64,000 bases of DNA from Agrypnia vestita (Eukaryota; Arthropoda; Insecta; Trichoptera; Phryganeidae). A program made the translations under genes and the position numbers. The DNA lies in assembly GCA_016648135.1 (NCBI GenBank), contig JADDOH010024964.1, positions 1-64,000 of the forward strand. Direction: 5' to 3'. The notes beneath the pieces were generated by a model. That model was not told the DNA's origin and ran no database searches. It saw nothing but the letters and a program-made list of their open reading frames with translations. This document shows, one piece after another, positions 27,203 through 37,149 of this stretch (position 1 is the first letter of the stretch; the number at the start of each line of letters is the position of its first letter).

Positions 27203-27316
27203 ATGGGAAATCTCGAGAAGAATGCCCGCTCGCCGGCCACGAAGCCTTTGTTAATTACAATCGTCGGCAACTTCGTTTGTGCGATAATTTGTTATTCTAT
27301 AAAAGCTTCCATGTGA
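27203..27316 (+). CDS. Small ORF with one hydrophobic segment (unverified)
   Basis: A 37-codon frame MGNLEKNARSPATK followed by PLLITIVGNFVCAIICYS and KASM could encode a short membrane peptide. It is more GC-balanced than its surroundings. No splice site, promoter or homologue is visible, and chance is a fair explanation. Confidence 0.15.
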   Translation: MGNLEKNARSPATKPLLITIVGNFVCAIICYSIKASM

Positions 27317-27689
27317 TTCGTTGAAAAAACATCAACGCGCGAGAACAGAGAAACCTCCATTGCAACAGCAAACAAAAAAGAACCTGGACCTATGATGTGT
27401 ACAATACATACATTTAAATATTCCAAGTTAAGGCGATCGTCTGGCAATGTGAGCAAAATTCACAATTTATCTCATATCTTCTCTTGCGTTTTGTTTCACA
27501 TTTTTGCATTAAAAAAAATATACAGTTCCATATGAATATGACACAAACTAAAAAAATTGATCAATTAAAAAAATACCAGTTGAAAATGAAGAAAATTGCT
27601 CCACTTTGTGGACTTATATTTATCTTCACTTAACATAGAAGAGATTCAAAAAATATTTAACTGTAAATAGTTTCGGATATTTTATACGA

Positions 27690-28276
27690 ACCGTATGTAT
27701 TTCCGAGAAGCGAATCTCGACGTTTCGTTGAATACTTATTCAACGTCATCAGGAGGACGACCTTTACCTGCGGAGGTGGAGGTCGGACTGATTAGGTGCT
27801 GCTTTCTAGGGCGTAAGTTGTGTGCACTTTGTTGTGGAGTGTTCTCTTCTTCTACAATAGAGGTCGCCAGTGTGCAATATGTACTAGTTACGTCGGCGGA
27901 TTTTACTGCGACTTCTCTCAAGGGTTGAATCAGTGTCGTTAGAACAGGGCGCCAAATACTTGATAGTTTGTAACTGTCATCTCTATTGAAATTGGGATGT
28001 TTGTATATTTCAATGGACTCCCTCACTAATCTGGGGTATAAGGTAGGGTTCTGTTGATAAGATTTTTGCCTTGTCAAATCTGATGAAGTCACAGAGATTC
28101 CCTTTGGATGCGTGTTCGCAGATTGCCGATATATTGGAGTTGTTGTTTTTAATTGCTCCAATATGTTCCTTCAATCGCGTAGCGTTATTGCGTTTGGTTT
28201 GTCCTATGTAGAAAGCTCCACAATCGCATGGCACTCTGTATACATCTGGAGACTCGAACGGTGTGTTATCTTTTAA
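27690..28276 (-). mobile_element. Penelope-like element, 3' part
   Basis: The minus strand carries the GIY-YIG endonuclease end of a Penelope-like retroelement and its downstream terminal region. The 5' side stops abruptly at 28276/28277, where a GCATGC-rich inverted-repeat element begins. The protein region is described separately. Confidence 0.75.
27719..27753 (-). ncRNA. Hammerhead-ribozyme-like motif in the Penelope 3' region
   Basis: The minus strand reads CTGATGA, then C, then GTTGAAT-aagt-ATTCAAC, then GAAAC. This is the hammerhead core with a 7-bp stem II. An extra base sits between CTGATGA and the stem, so activity is uncertain. Hammerhead motifs in Penelope-like terminal regions are established knowledge, and the place, just past the coding end, is as expected. 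Confidence 0.5.
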
Positions 28277-28291
28277 GGTACAGATACACAT
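27736..28291 (-). pseudogene. Penelope-like GIY-YIG endonuclease domain, frameshifted
   Basis: The first frame (28291-28010) reads SPDVYRVPCDCGAFYIGQTK and RLKEHIGAIKNN, then ICEHASKGN and AKILSTEP. This is the Cys-containing GIY-YIG module (V-Y-x-V-x-C-x-C-(x)3-Y-I-G-Q-T-x-R) specific to Penelope-like elements. The end of the protein continues in the next frame (from about 28060) with LVRESIEIYKHPNFNRDDSY and KLSSIWRPVL, typical of the family. One frameshift separates them. The reverse transcriptase part is not present. The first dozen codons read into the neighbouring element. Confidence 0.82.
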
Positions 28292-29053
28292 GCTTCTTTA
28301 CTGGCATGCTAATGAGCATGCCACTAATAAGCATGCCCTAACAACTGTACACACTTGCTCATTACTGGCATGCTTATTAGTGGCATGCTCATAAATAAGC
28401 ATGCCCAAAGCTAACAATCAAACACACATGCTTATTAGTGGCATGCTCTTGTCATAGAATAGAGACGCTCTTGTTCAAAATGGAAACTTTGCAAACTGAA
28501 ATAGAAAATTCAAGTCAACCAATAAATCAAAAAAGTTCCCGAGTTTCCATCCGCACATTTTTGATTATAGTTTATATAATTTTTATTGTAAGATTTGAAT
28601 CATTCATGCCTATTAATAAAGTTTCGTAAACATTATTTCTCACTTTATTATTTTTACACAACGGTGACCGAGTATTCCACAGACATTCGTGATTCCTATA
28701 ATAAGTTACGAAAAGCAATGTTTTATCATCTCCCCAACGCGCCATATTTGTTTCATCTGTCGCGGACTGAGAAGATCGCATCGATAATACTAGTCGCGAA
28801 GCCCGCGAATGACATAAGCATGCTCATAAATAAGCAAGTCTGTTCACACATGCTCCAAAGATACCCCTTCTCTATGGTGAATGACAGTGGCATGCTTATA
28901 AATCAACCGGCGGTTGATTTTTGAGCATGCCACTAGGTGGCATGCTCATTTCTAGCAATGTGCGTACACACATGCCACTAATAAGCATGCCACTGTCAAA
29001 GTCGATACTGCGCATGCTCACGTGCCACTAAAGAAGCATGTGTATCAGACGCC
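28277..29053. mobile_element. Inverted-repeat element packed with GCATGC palindromes
   Basis: The ends gatacacatgcttcttta (left) and taaagaagcatgtgtatc (right) are perfect complements, extended outward imperfectly (ggtaca / agacgcc). Both arms contain repeated units of the type ggcatgctcattagtggcat. I count thirteen GCATGC hexamers in 777 bp. TAA lies left and TTA right, so a PIF/Harbinger-like 3-bp duplication is possible but not exact. The centre (28450-28790) has no repeat and an unrecognised 63-codon frame at 28438-28629. A single similar end is at 61606. Confidence 0.65.
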
Positions 29054-29559
29054 TTACACTACCTAACATACGTGAGATCGAACTACGGGGACATATTTAA
29101 TATACAATTAAACTATATATTAAATTTATAGTTTAATTGTGTATTAAAGTAAATGATTATTTAACTTTTTTTTAAATACATATTGCAAATTCTGTGCGTT
29201 TGTTTACTTACAATATATATGTTTTTAAAAGCACTTTTTAAAAAATATCCCCTTTACTAAGATTCTGCCTCACGCTACTGTGACGAAAAAGAACTACTTT
29301 TGCGTCTTCCGTTAGCTGTCATCAATTTATTTTACACTAAATTAAACTTTGTAATACACACACGTTGAGTTATAAAATACTCGTAAAATTAAAAAAAACT
29401 ATCAGATAGTTTTCGTGATATTTTTGTCACCGATGTAGAATACGATTTTGAAAAAAACGCGTTTGATGTTTAAAAAGCTCTTTACATTGCAATAAAATGT
29501 TTTTTTTTAATTCTGTATCCTTGCTGTATTGACTTTAAACTTTCACAGAATACGCTCGA

Positions 29560-29715
29560 AAGGTTCTAGGGTGGAATCGGTGAACGTTGCATTGTGTAAA
29601 GTGATCCTCAAGCTAGGTTGTGGGCCCTGTGGACACCCAATAAAGACTTCCGCACATGCTTTTCCATATATAAATAGCTTCGTCTCTGTAAAACATCTAT
29701 AATTTATATTAATTA
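29560..29715. repeat. MITE family A fragment
   Basis: It contains gtgtaaagtgatcc, gggccctgtggacaccc, aataaagacttccgcac and atagcttcgtctctgtaaaa, the terminal half of the family. Confidence 0.5.
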
Positions 29716-29849
29716 TTAAAAATTGCATACCTACACAAAAAATTATATATAAAGAAAAAGCTTTTATTTGGTTTGATGTGTATTCAATTACAAGCAGAGA
29801 AGAGTATCAACATTAATTAAAGAACACAATATATGAGTACAGGTGTGTG

Positions 29850-30233
29850 GGGCCCCTTTTCGCTGACGTCACATCCGCCGCCGCCGGCAGTGGAGCGAGA
29901 CACCCCGAACTCGAGGGGTTCAAGGATACGTGCGTTCATAATGTTCATATTCTAATTACTGTAATGTTCATAAAAAAAACTTAAACTGAACAAGATTGCT
30001 ATTTGGTGTTTTACCTCAACATTCAAAAATAGAGGAACGTAAAGACATGCGTCAAATGCCAATATTTCTATCATTGTGATGAAAATATTGACCTTAGTTG
30101 TATTGGATTACTTAATAAATCAATTTTTTTTTAATATATTTTTAAATACGATTTGTAGAGTTTTTACTTTCCAATCGTTTGGCGTTTTTACTCTTTTGTG
30201 TATTATATTTTTTTCGCAAAGTGACAAGCAAAA
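29850..30233. other. No gene seen; short GC-rich stretch
   Basis: 29865-29920 contains gacgtcacatccgccgccgc, CG-rich in an AT-rich setting. It could be promoter-like. The remainder is featureless. Confidence 0.3.
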
Positions 30234-30540
30234 AACTAACCCATAAAAACCACGTTTCTATTATACTTCTTTTTCTCATTGTAACAGTTTTCGCGCCTAT
30301 TCCACGCGTAGGGCTCGAAAATTAAACAATACATAAATCGTTAAAATTTCGAAAAATCAAAATTATACTATAATTATAAAAAAAATTAAAACGAAAAATG
30401 TTGATGATTTTTAACGTCGCCACGAGTCTGCCTGCAAAGTTTCAGCTCGATTGTGTCACGGGAAAAACGTTAAAAATCAAACCAAAAAAAAATCGGCAGA
30501 CAAGCAGACGCTACGAGTTAAAAGAAAGGGAGTAAAAACC
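30234..30540 (+). repeat. TIR repeat family C, partial copy
   Basis: It begins actaacccataaaaaccacg and ends gagttaaaagaaagggagta followed by aaaacc. It shares cacgagtctgcctgcaaagt and agctcgattg with the copy at 47252-47998. The inner part is partly deleted. Confidence 0.6.
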
Positions 30541-30810
30541 GAATTATTTTACACCAAATCTGTAATTATTTTGAAACTATTTTCATTTTTTTCTCCAAGA
30601 TGCTAAGAACGGCGCTCGAAAGGCTAGGTTCCTGAATAATCACACTTGGGTGACGTCATTACGAATAAAGTAGTATAGGTGAAAATTAGTCTTTCCTAGA
30701 AGCATCTATCCTTTACAGAGAAGAAGTTTGAATGATTTTGAATGACATCAAATGAAAAATTCTGCAAACAGGTGTTTTTCTTGTGTATAAAGTATTTATA
30801 ATGAAAACTT

Positions 30811-31309
30811 TGTTTTTACTCCCTTTATATTAACTCGAGGCGTCTGCTTGTCTTCTTGTCTGACGAAAAAACTTTGGATCCATTTTAAACCCCTTTCCCG
30901 TGATCCAATCGAGCTGAAACTTTGCAAGCAGACTCGTGGCGACTATCAAGAAGATCTATCAAATTTTCGTTAAAAAATAATAATAATTATAGTATAATTT
31001 TGGATTTTTCAAAATTTTTAATAGTTTTTTCAAATTGGAACCATTACAACAGTTTGATTTCTAGCAACGGCGGCCCGATAACGTCGCGGAATATTTTTTA
31101 AATTTGAATTACTCCTTCGGTATACATAATAGGTACTTCACTACACAAAGCATGAACTGTCTTATCAAAGCTCAAAACATCTGACATTTTAGAAATATAT
31201 TAAATTACTGTAAGTTTAGTGTTGTTATATGTTTTAATTCGTCTTTAATTGTTATTATATTTTACAAAGAAAGGGAGTATAATAAAAACTTGGTTTTTAT
31301 GGGTTAGTT
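30811..31309 (-). repeat. TIR repeat family C, inverted copy
   Basis: It has the same family in opposite orientation: tttttactccctttatatta and gcgtctgcttgtcttcttgt at its left, and aaagaaagggagtat then aaaacttggtttttatgggt at its right. It faces the partial copy across 270 bp of unrelated sequence. Confidence 0.62.
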
Positions 31310-32309
31310 TTTATATATTAGATGGTTTCTATTTTTGAACATCCGTCATTGTTCTATGATCATGACGATTTAAAGGTACAAGTCAAAACTGTGATCCGTC
31401 TCGCTAAACAGAATCTCGCAACTCCGGTTTTCTGCGACAAGTATTATTATTTTGTAACCAACGAGTTTTATTAATGAACAGAAAATACGAGCGGCGCCGG
31501 TGCACAGTCTTCCGATAGTATTTTGAAATACCGGTAACAACCTGTCGCGACTCCCGTCAAACTCGACGGGTTTTGTAATCAATGAAATGTGGCGCTGATC
31601 AGCGGCGCAGTTTTTCCATTTTGTGAAATTTTTTATCCGTCGACATTTCAACGCCCGAAAAACGCGTTTAATATTTTATCCGATTACGTAATTCTCTACG
31701 CAACCGTCTCCATCACTAACGCTGGCGATCAGATGGCGAAAATAATGAGCTATAAAAAAAAGTATATGTAACAATGTACGTCACTAACGCAACGCGAACA
31801 ATGATGAGCTATATAAGATATCTTCTTCTTTCTTAAACTTGCAAATGCGGATTCGACGGGCGACCATCGGTACTAGGCAATAATTATATCTAAGTTATCA
31901 ATCATCAATACAATCAGATACAAATCCTAAATAACTGCACCGAAAATAATCGGTTAAAATAACAGTTTAACCATTACTAATAAAAAGCTAAAAAATACAT
32001 AATTCTCTACGTAACAATAATACTGCGCGCGGTGTGCATAGCTAATACTATGCGTCACCGATTGTTTTGCGTGTTGTTGCATTGCTACTGTCTACCGCGA
32101 AGCTACTAATATAATTGTCTCTTTGTCACATAGATATCGTTAACGCACACCGATGTGTGTATCGGTACCCAACACATTATTATAGTGCCATGATCAAAAA
32201 ACAACCCGTACGCGAGAAAGGTCGAATCTCAGAAATGTATGAAGTTTCTTAATGAAATGGCAGAGTAGCTACATTTTTCAAAAATTTTAAAAGTTGAAAA
32301 TTAAACTTA
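31310..32309. other. No gene assigned
   Basis: The minus-strand open frame 31370-31651 lies in locally GC-richer sequence but shows no known domain and no supporting splice signals. The remainder is AT-rich. Confidence 0.35.
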
Positions 32310-32715
32310 TCACATACGGGTGTCTCATAGCTAGCAACAAAAAAATTACAGGTAGATTTCTGCCTTGATAATGAGTCGAAAATGTTCAAGCAACCACGAC
32401 CTGATGTATTTTTTTTTTCAATATTTCTGACCTATTTTCTGCAAAAAGGTGATTAAATCTATTTTCAATTTTTGCAAGGTTTTTATCATTTTATTGGACT
32501 TCTATTAAAGCGAATGAATTTTTCATAATCGATATTAGTTACTGCAATGATAGTTCAAGTTTTTTCAAAAAAATAAGTCAGAAATATTGAAAATAATAAT
32601 AAAAAATGGATCCATAACTATTGATATTGGGTCATGGTTGCTTGAACATTTTCAACTCATTATAAAAGCAGGAATATACCTGTAAACTTTTTGCTACTAG
32701 CTATGAGACACCTGT
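32310..32715. repeat. Foldback MITE family B, complete copy
   Basis: The left end ggtgtctcatagctagcaac and aaattacaggtag are complementary to the right end, cctgtaaactttttgctact followed by agctatgagacacc. The inner arms share attcatcgatattag-type sequence with 20880-21358. Confidence 0.68.
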
Positions 32716-32918
32716 GTGTGTTCTAGTTCTAGATATAAAGGTTTTAAAAATTGACACATAATGGGCACAACAATATGTCATGAAATAAGAAAGAGTCAAA
32801 ATCAAAATGAAATCAGAAAGAGAGAGAGAAAAAAAATCTTGATGATTTTACAGCACTCTACACCATTTATAGTAAAATTGGAAGTAGCTAGGATATTGTA
32901 TAGAATGATATAGAATAT

Positions 32919-33234
32919 TGTAAGCATCTAGAACTCTAGACACGGGTCAGGTATAAATACAAGGAGCACTTGTTGACGTTTCAAAAATGTGACGTTAGTA
33001 GCGATAATCCGAAAAGCGTTGTGGCCAGCGTGATTAATCGAGTAATAAATAAAGGAAATATTTACAAGCGAATTTTCTAGAAAGTGATCGAAGAAATGCG
33101 AATAAAGAAACAGAGTAAAAATGAATGTTGAATATTCTAGAAACATTTAGCAAGTGAGAATTTAAGAACAGTGTTCCGATTTCATCCGTGTCCAGAGATT
33201 TTTTTCGTAATAAATAAAACTTTAAATTGTTTCA
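32919..33234 (+). mobile_element. Probable solo LTR
   Basis: The block starts TGTAAGCATCTAGAACTC and ends AAATTGTTTCA. It has TATAAATA at 32952-32959 and aataaataaaac at 33210-33221 near its end, the expected order for U3-R-U5. Flanks atat (left) and gtat (right) are a near match to a 4-bp target duplication. A heat-shock-element-like GAATATTCTAGAA is at 33130-33142. The open frame on its minus strand is not a gene. Confidence 0.5.
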
Positions 33235-33254
33235 GTATTTTCATTTGCCTCCCA

Positions 33255-33547
33255 CAGCCACGTCATCATCATCATCATCATCATTGGCGCTACAGCCCAC
33301 TGTGAGCCTTGGCTTCCTCCAAAATTTTTCGCCATTCCGCCCGGTCCATCACCCGCCTTTTCCAGTTTGTCGCACCCTTAGATCCACCTCTGCGCCATCT
33401 ATCCACCTTAGCTTCGATCTTCCTGCTCTCCTTCTCCCCTGCGGTTGTGTGTTGAGAATCTTTTTCGGGATTCGATTTTCTTCCGTTCGCTGCACACCAC
33501 GTACCGTAACAATAATATTCAATTCGCATTTCAAAGGAAAATGACAC
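33255..33547 (-). pseudogene. RTE-like LINE 3' end
   Basis: The minus frames read SKLRWIDGAE, then in the next frame GATNWKRRVMDRAEWRKILE followed by EAKAHSGL and stop. This is the classic last stretch of RTE/BovB-like insect LINE proteins. The DNA then ends in a (tga)n run (plus: tcatcatcatcatcatcat, 33264-33283), as expected for this clade. Confidence 0.72.
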
Positions 33548-33814
33548 TTCGCTTCGATTTAGTGTATCAGTTTCCTTTCAAATTTGTCTACAAAAAAAAG
33601 CGTTAGCCACAAAGCTGGACTATTAATTCATTGTATTCGAATGCATAAAGAGTAAATGTCGGGTTAAAAAATAACCAGTCGCTTTAAATCATGACTACGC
33701 GTTTTATATCATTGCTTGTAAACAGACATCTAAAATAAAACTGGCTTTGGTGAGAACTATAAATAATACTTGCGACCTTGTTGTATGACACATTTTTTTT
33801 TATATAAACTAGCT

Positions 33815-33960
33815 GTAACCCGTCAAAAATGACGTACTTTTACATGTTTAGCCGAGTACTAAAGAAAAAGTATGCATATATGATTGAAGAAGATCTGTCA
33901 AATGGCGTATATTTGCATAGAAAATATAAAGACAATAAAATTATAAAATAAAACTAATTA
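33815..33960. repeat. Repeat family D end
   Basis: actagctgtaacccgtcaaa and aatgacg at 33819-33845 recur inverted at 37266-37295 and, in part, at 19013-19042. It is a terminal motif of a short interspersed element, possibly Helitron/MINE-like, but no CTRR end was proven. Confidence 0.4.
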
Positions 33961-34262
33961 ACAAACCATCACGCCGTTTTCCCGCAGGGGTAGGTAGAAA
34001 GGATAGAAGGCCATATTCTTCTATCTTGGCACACCACTTTTGGTTCAGCTACATTCATACATCTTCTCATGCAAGCTCTACGGTTGTTGAGGCTTTTAAC
34101 CGGACCATCCTCCAATATTTGCAGTATCTGATCACGACAGGTCTTTCGCGGACGCCCTCTTTTTCTGTTGCCTTCAATACTCGCCCCATATATTTTCTTA
34201 ATCATCCTTTCCTCGCTCATACATTCTACATGACCACACCATCTTAGCACTCTTTTCTTTAT
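33955..34262 (-). pseudogene. 5'-truncated non-LTR retrotransposon (family L1a), copy 3
   Basis: One open minus frame reads MLRWCGHVECMSEERMIKKI, GRPRKTCRDQILQILEDGPV and WPSILSTYPCGKTA, then stop and tail. It is shorter than copies 1 and 2, covering only the C-terminal 93 residues. It is followed on the 5' side by a TA-rich microsatellite at 34270-34440. Confidence 0.75.
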
Positions 34263-34269
34263 TCTGTCA

Positions 34270-34440
34270 TTGTTAATATATAATAATATAAATATCTATT
34301 ATAATGTATATATATAAGATTTATGTGCAGACTATATATCAGTTAATATATATATATATATATAGATAAATATACTATAGTATAATATATATATGTATAT
34401 ATAAGATATATATATAAAAATAATATTACATATATCATAA
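34270..34440. repeat. TA-rich microsatellite
   Basis: Imperfect (TA)n and (TAATA)n runs. The long tyrosine/isoleucine-rich frame across it is an artefact. Confidence 0.8.
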
Positions 34441-34559
34441 AAAAAGTAATGGAAGTTACGGACAGACAGACAACAAAATTATTATCATTGGATGATCGCG
34501 CATACAAAACATTAAAAAACAAACAAACAAAAACCTGCTCAACTGTCATCGCCATCACC

Positions 34560-34900
34560 GAGGCACCGCTGCCGGCCTTTGTTTCGCTAATTAACATCAC
34601 AAGAGTAGAATGCCTCGCGTGACAGGTACAGTGTAACGCGAAAAGAATTGTCCTCCGGATGGGTACCCGGCGGACGCACGGGCGCCGCGGCGGTGACGTC
34701 ACGCGACCATTGTGCGCACAAACGGCCGGCGATTAGAAAACTCGATGTTTACTCGATTGTCACACGAAACCGCGCAATCACATTATTGGCATTGTCGTGA
34801 CAGCGGGTAGCTGCCGCGGTCCAACAACAGCTGACGGGGGAAAAAACATTTTTAACCTAAATGCATAATTATCGATTTCGCTTTCGCAACCGCGTAATGA
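34560..34900. other. CG-rich island, function unknown
   Basis: It contains gcaccgctgccggcc, gggcgccgcggcggtgacgt and ggccggcgatt in an otherwise AT-rich window. It could be a promoter or first exon of a gene outside my recognition. No splice-compatible coding frame with known similarity is found. Confidence 0.25.
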
Positions 34901-35399
34901 CGTCATGCCCGGAATCACGACCAAATTCCTAAACAACTCTTATCTCCCAGCGTCATGCCAGAAATGTAAATAATTTAAAAGTGCGTGTAAGAAGACGGAT
35001 GAATTTGATATGAATATGATGAAGAATCCCAATTATAATAATTTCTTTGTCTGTCCGTTCGTCCGTCCATCCATCTGTCTTTGCGCGTTACTTCGTATAA
35101 CGTAATTTCCGTAATTTCGTTCGAATTCATAATTGAAGAAACGAAATTAAACGACCAGAGATGGGGCCCCATGACCCCACGCGACGCGATCCACTTGTAC
35201 CAAAAAAAATACAGCTCGCAATATATTTTCTAAAACATATTTTCTTTAGGTACACTAAGTGCTTATAAACATTTTCTTCGCGATCGATGGCATATTCTGC
35301 TTGCTCCCACCCGGAGGACTCGGGTTGGATTCCCGGTGACGGCAATTTTTTCGTTTTATTTTGACGTCTATTTTATTTATAATATTAATTATTTAATTA

Positions 35400-35770
35400 T
35401 ACAAGGTTACTTGGAAAACATTCGTTTTCGCAATTATGTCAATATCATCAGCGTAAGCTAATAGTTGCACAGAGTTGTCGAATATCGTTGCTCTTATCTC
35501 AATTCCTGAGTCACGAATAACTTTTTCTAAGGCTATGTTGAATAAGAGGCAGGCCAATCCATCTCCTTGTCTCACCCCGTGGAGCGCTTCAAAGGGCTCG
35601 GACAGATCACTGCCAACCCTGACTCTACACGTTACTGGAGACATTGTTAGTTTCACCAGATTGATCAGCTTCCATTCCATTCCAAACTCACTCATTGCAT
35701 TGTACAATGCATTCTTATTTATGCTATCATACGCGGCCTTGAAGTTTACAAAGAGATGATGATACAATAA
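35400..35770 (-). pseudogene. RTE-like reverse transcriptase catalytic fragment
   Basis: The minus frame contains FVNFKAAYDSINKNALYNAM, GVRQGDGLACLLFNIALEKV and VQLLAYADDIDIIAKT. These are reverse transcriptase motifs A (F-x-x-A-Y-D), B (R-Q-G-D) and C (Y-A-D-D), so this fragment keeps both catalytic Asp regions. It is bounded by AT-rich DNA on both sides, has lost the endonuclease and C-terminus, and is non-functional. Confidence 0.85.
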
Positions 35771-35804
35771 TGACTCTAATACAAGGCAAATAAAATAATA
35801 AAAA

Positions 35805-35848
35805 CCTTGGAATCCCAATTGGAAAACATTCCAATTGGGATTCCAAGG
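35805..35848. repeat. Perfect short inverted duplication
   Basis: Arms ccttggaatcccaattgga (35805-35823) and its exact complement (35830-35848) flank aaacat. It lies 57 bp from the mariner end. Confidence 0.85.
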
Positions 35849-35905
35849 ATTCCAATGATCACATACATCAGTCTAGTTAAGAAGACAGTGAATATTCTTT
35901 AAATA

Positions 35906-37020
35906 TTAGGTCCTTACATATGAAATTGGCGTTTAGTATGGGAGGAACATAAAGCCGATTTTTTTTTATTATAATATTTTTATTTAATCAAAGTTTGTAC
36001 CATTGCTATCTATGCACTTTTGCCATCTCATAGGTAGTTCATCGATCCATTTACTAAAAAAACCATTCGGACGGGAATCAATAAAATCTTTGAAGGCGGT
36101 TTGGACTGCCCCATCGGAGTTGAATTTTTTCCTTTGCAAGAAGTTATCCAAATTTCGAAAAAAATGGTAATCTGTTGGGGCAAGGTCCGGAGAGTACGGT
36201 GGATGTCTTAGACATTCCAATTGAAGCTCCTCTAATTTGGTAGCCGTCTGTTGTGCAGTGTGTGGTCTAGCGTTATCATGAAGCAGCAGTGGCCTAGAGC
36301 GATTACCCAGCCTCGATTGTTTAGCAGCTAGCTTTTCCATCATGGTTTGCAGTTGCTGACAATAGACATCTGCCGTAATCGTCTGGCCAGATTTAAGATT
36401 TAAAATCCCTTCATTATTGTGCCAGTTGAGTAATGCAACGCAGCAGTCAACGCGCGTTTGTTGATTTGCTTCACTCAATTCGTGAGGTACCCATCTTTCA
36501 AGCTTTTTCACCTTACCAATTTGCTTCAAGTGGATTAAAACAGTTTTATCACTAATACCGCAGCCTGCAGCTAACTCGGATGTGGTTTGCGATGGATCCG
36601 CTTCCACAATAGCCTTCAATTCTTCATTATCAACTTTGGTCTCCGGCCGTCCACGGGGCTTGTTCTGCAGGTCGAAATTTCCAGAACGAAAACGTTGGAA
36701 CCAAAAACGCACTGTGTTTTCTTTTGCGGCACCGTCGCCATACACATCATTAATCCTTCGAGCCGTTTCTGCAGCACTGGTGCCACGGTGGAACTCGTAC
36801 TCGTAAATAACGCGATATTTCAAGTTTTTCATTTTGTAAACTGAGTGACGCAAAGAAAAAAACAATTGAGGAAAAAACAAATGAATTATAATTTTCAAAA
36901 CACAAATATATGAGTAAATAGCTGTATAAATTTGGATTTGGAATTCCTAACCAAAGAGAAGATATTTGAGATCAAATTTGCCAGTACGGCAAAACGCCAA
37001 TTTCATATGTAAGGACCTAA
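35906..37020 (-). mobile_element. mariner transposon, copy 2 (1115 bp), internally deleted
   Basis: The same 5' and 3' termini as copy 1 (ttaggtccttacatatgaaa) are flanked by TA at 35904-35905 and 37021-37022. It is on the minus strand. Compared with copy 1 it lacks about 170 bp in the middle of the gene. The two copies are otherwise very close, so both derive from one recently active family. Confidence 0.93.
35984..36832 (-). CDS. mariner transposase lacking the first catalytic Asp, frame open
   Basis: From the family start MKNLKYRVIYEYE it reads 282 residues to a normal end (KCIDSNGTNFD). The helix-turn-helix DNA-binding part is intact. At residue 170 or so NNEGILN is joined directly to LKSGQTITADV, so the T-C-D-E-K-W motif with the first Asp is gone. 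The second (LLLHDNARPHTA) and third (DLAPTDYHFF) acidic residues remain with the DD34D spacing. The deletion keeps the reading frame. Such a protein could bind TIRs but not cut. Whether it is expressed is unknown. Confidence 0.88.
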   Translation of the reverse strand: MKNLKYRVIYEYEFHRGTSAAETARRINDVYGDGAAKENTVRFWFQRFRSGNFDLQNKPRGRPETKVDNEELKAIVEADPSQTTSELAAGCGISDKTVLIHLKQIGKVKKLERWVPHELSEANQQTRVDCCVALLNWHNNEGILNLKSGQTITADVYCQQLQTMMEKLAAKQSRLGNRSRPLLLHDNARPHTAQQTATKLEELQLECLRHPPYSPDLAPTDYHFFRNLDNFLQRKKFNSDGAVQTAFKDFIDSRPNGFFSKWIDELPMRWQKCIDSNGTNFD

Positions 37021-37149
37021 TATAAATTCACTTAAAAATTAAACCAAAAAATGTAAAGGTAAATAACTCCGTACTCCCTGTATATACTTAAATAAATAAA
37101 TATAATATTTTTAATATTTGAAGCAATTCGGTGGTTGTTAGATAATCCC

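Noticed and set aside
31370..31651. 93-residue minus frame in GC-richer DNA
   Set aside because: No motif recognised and an overlapping plus frame is equally open, so coding status cannot be supported.
34343..34702. 119-residue minus frame
   Set aside because: Its second half is a TA microsatellite translated as Y/I repeats.
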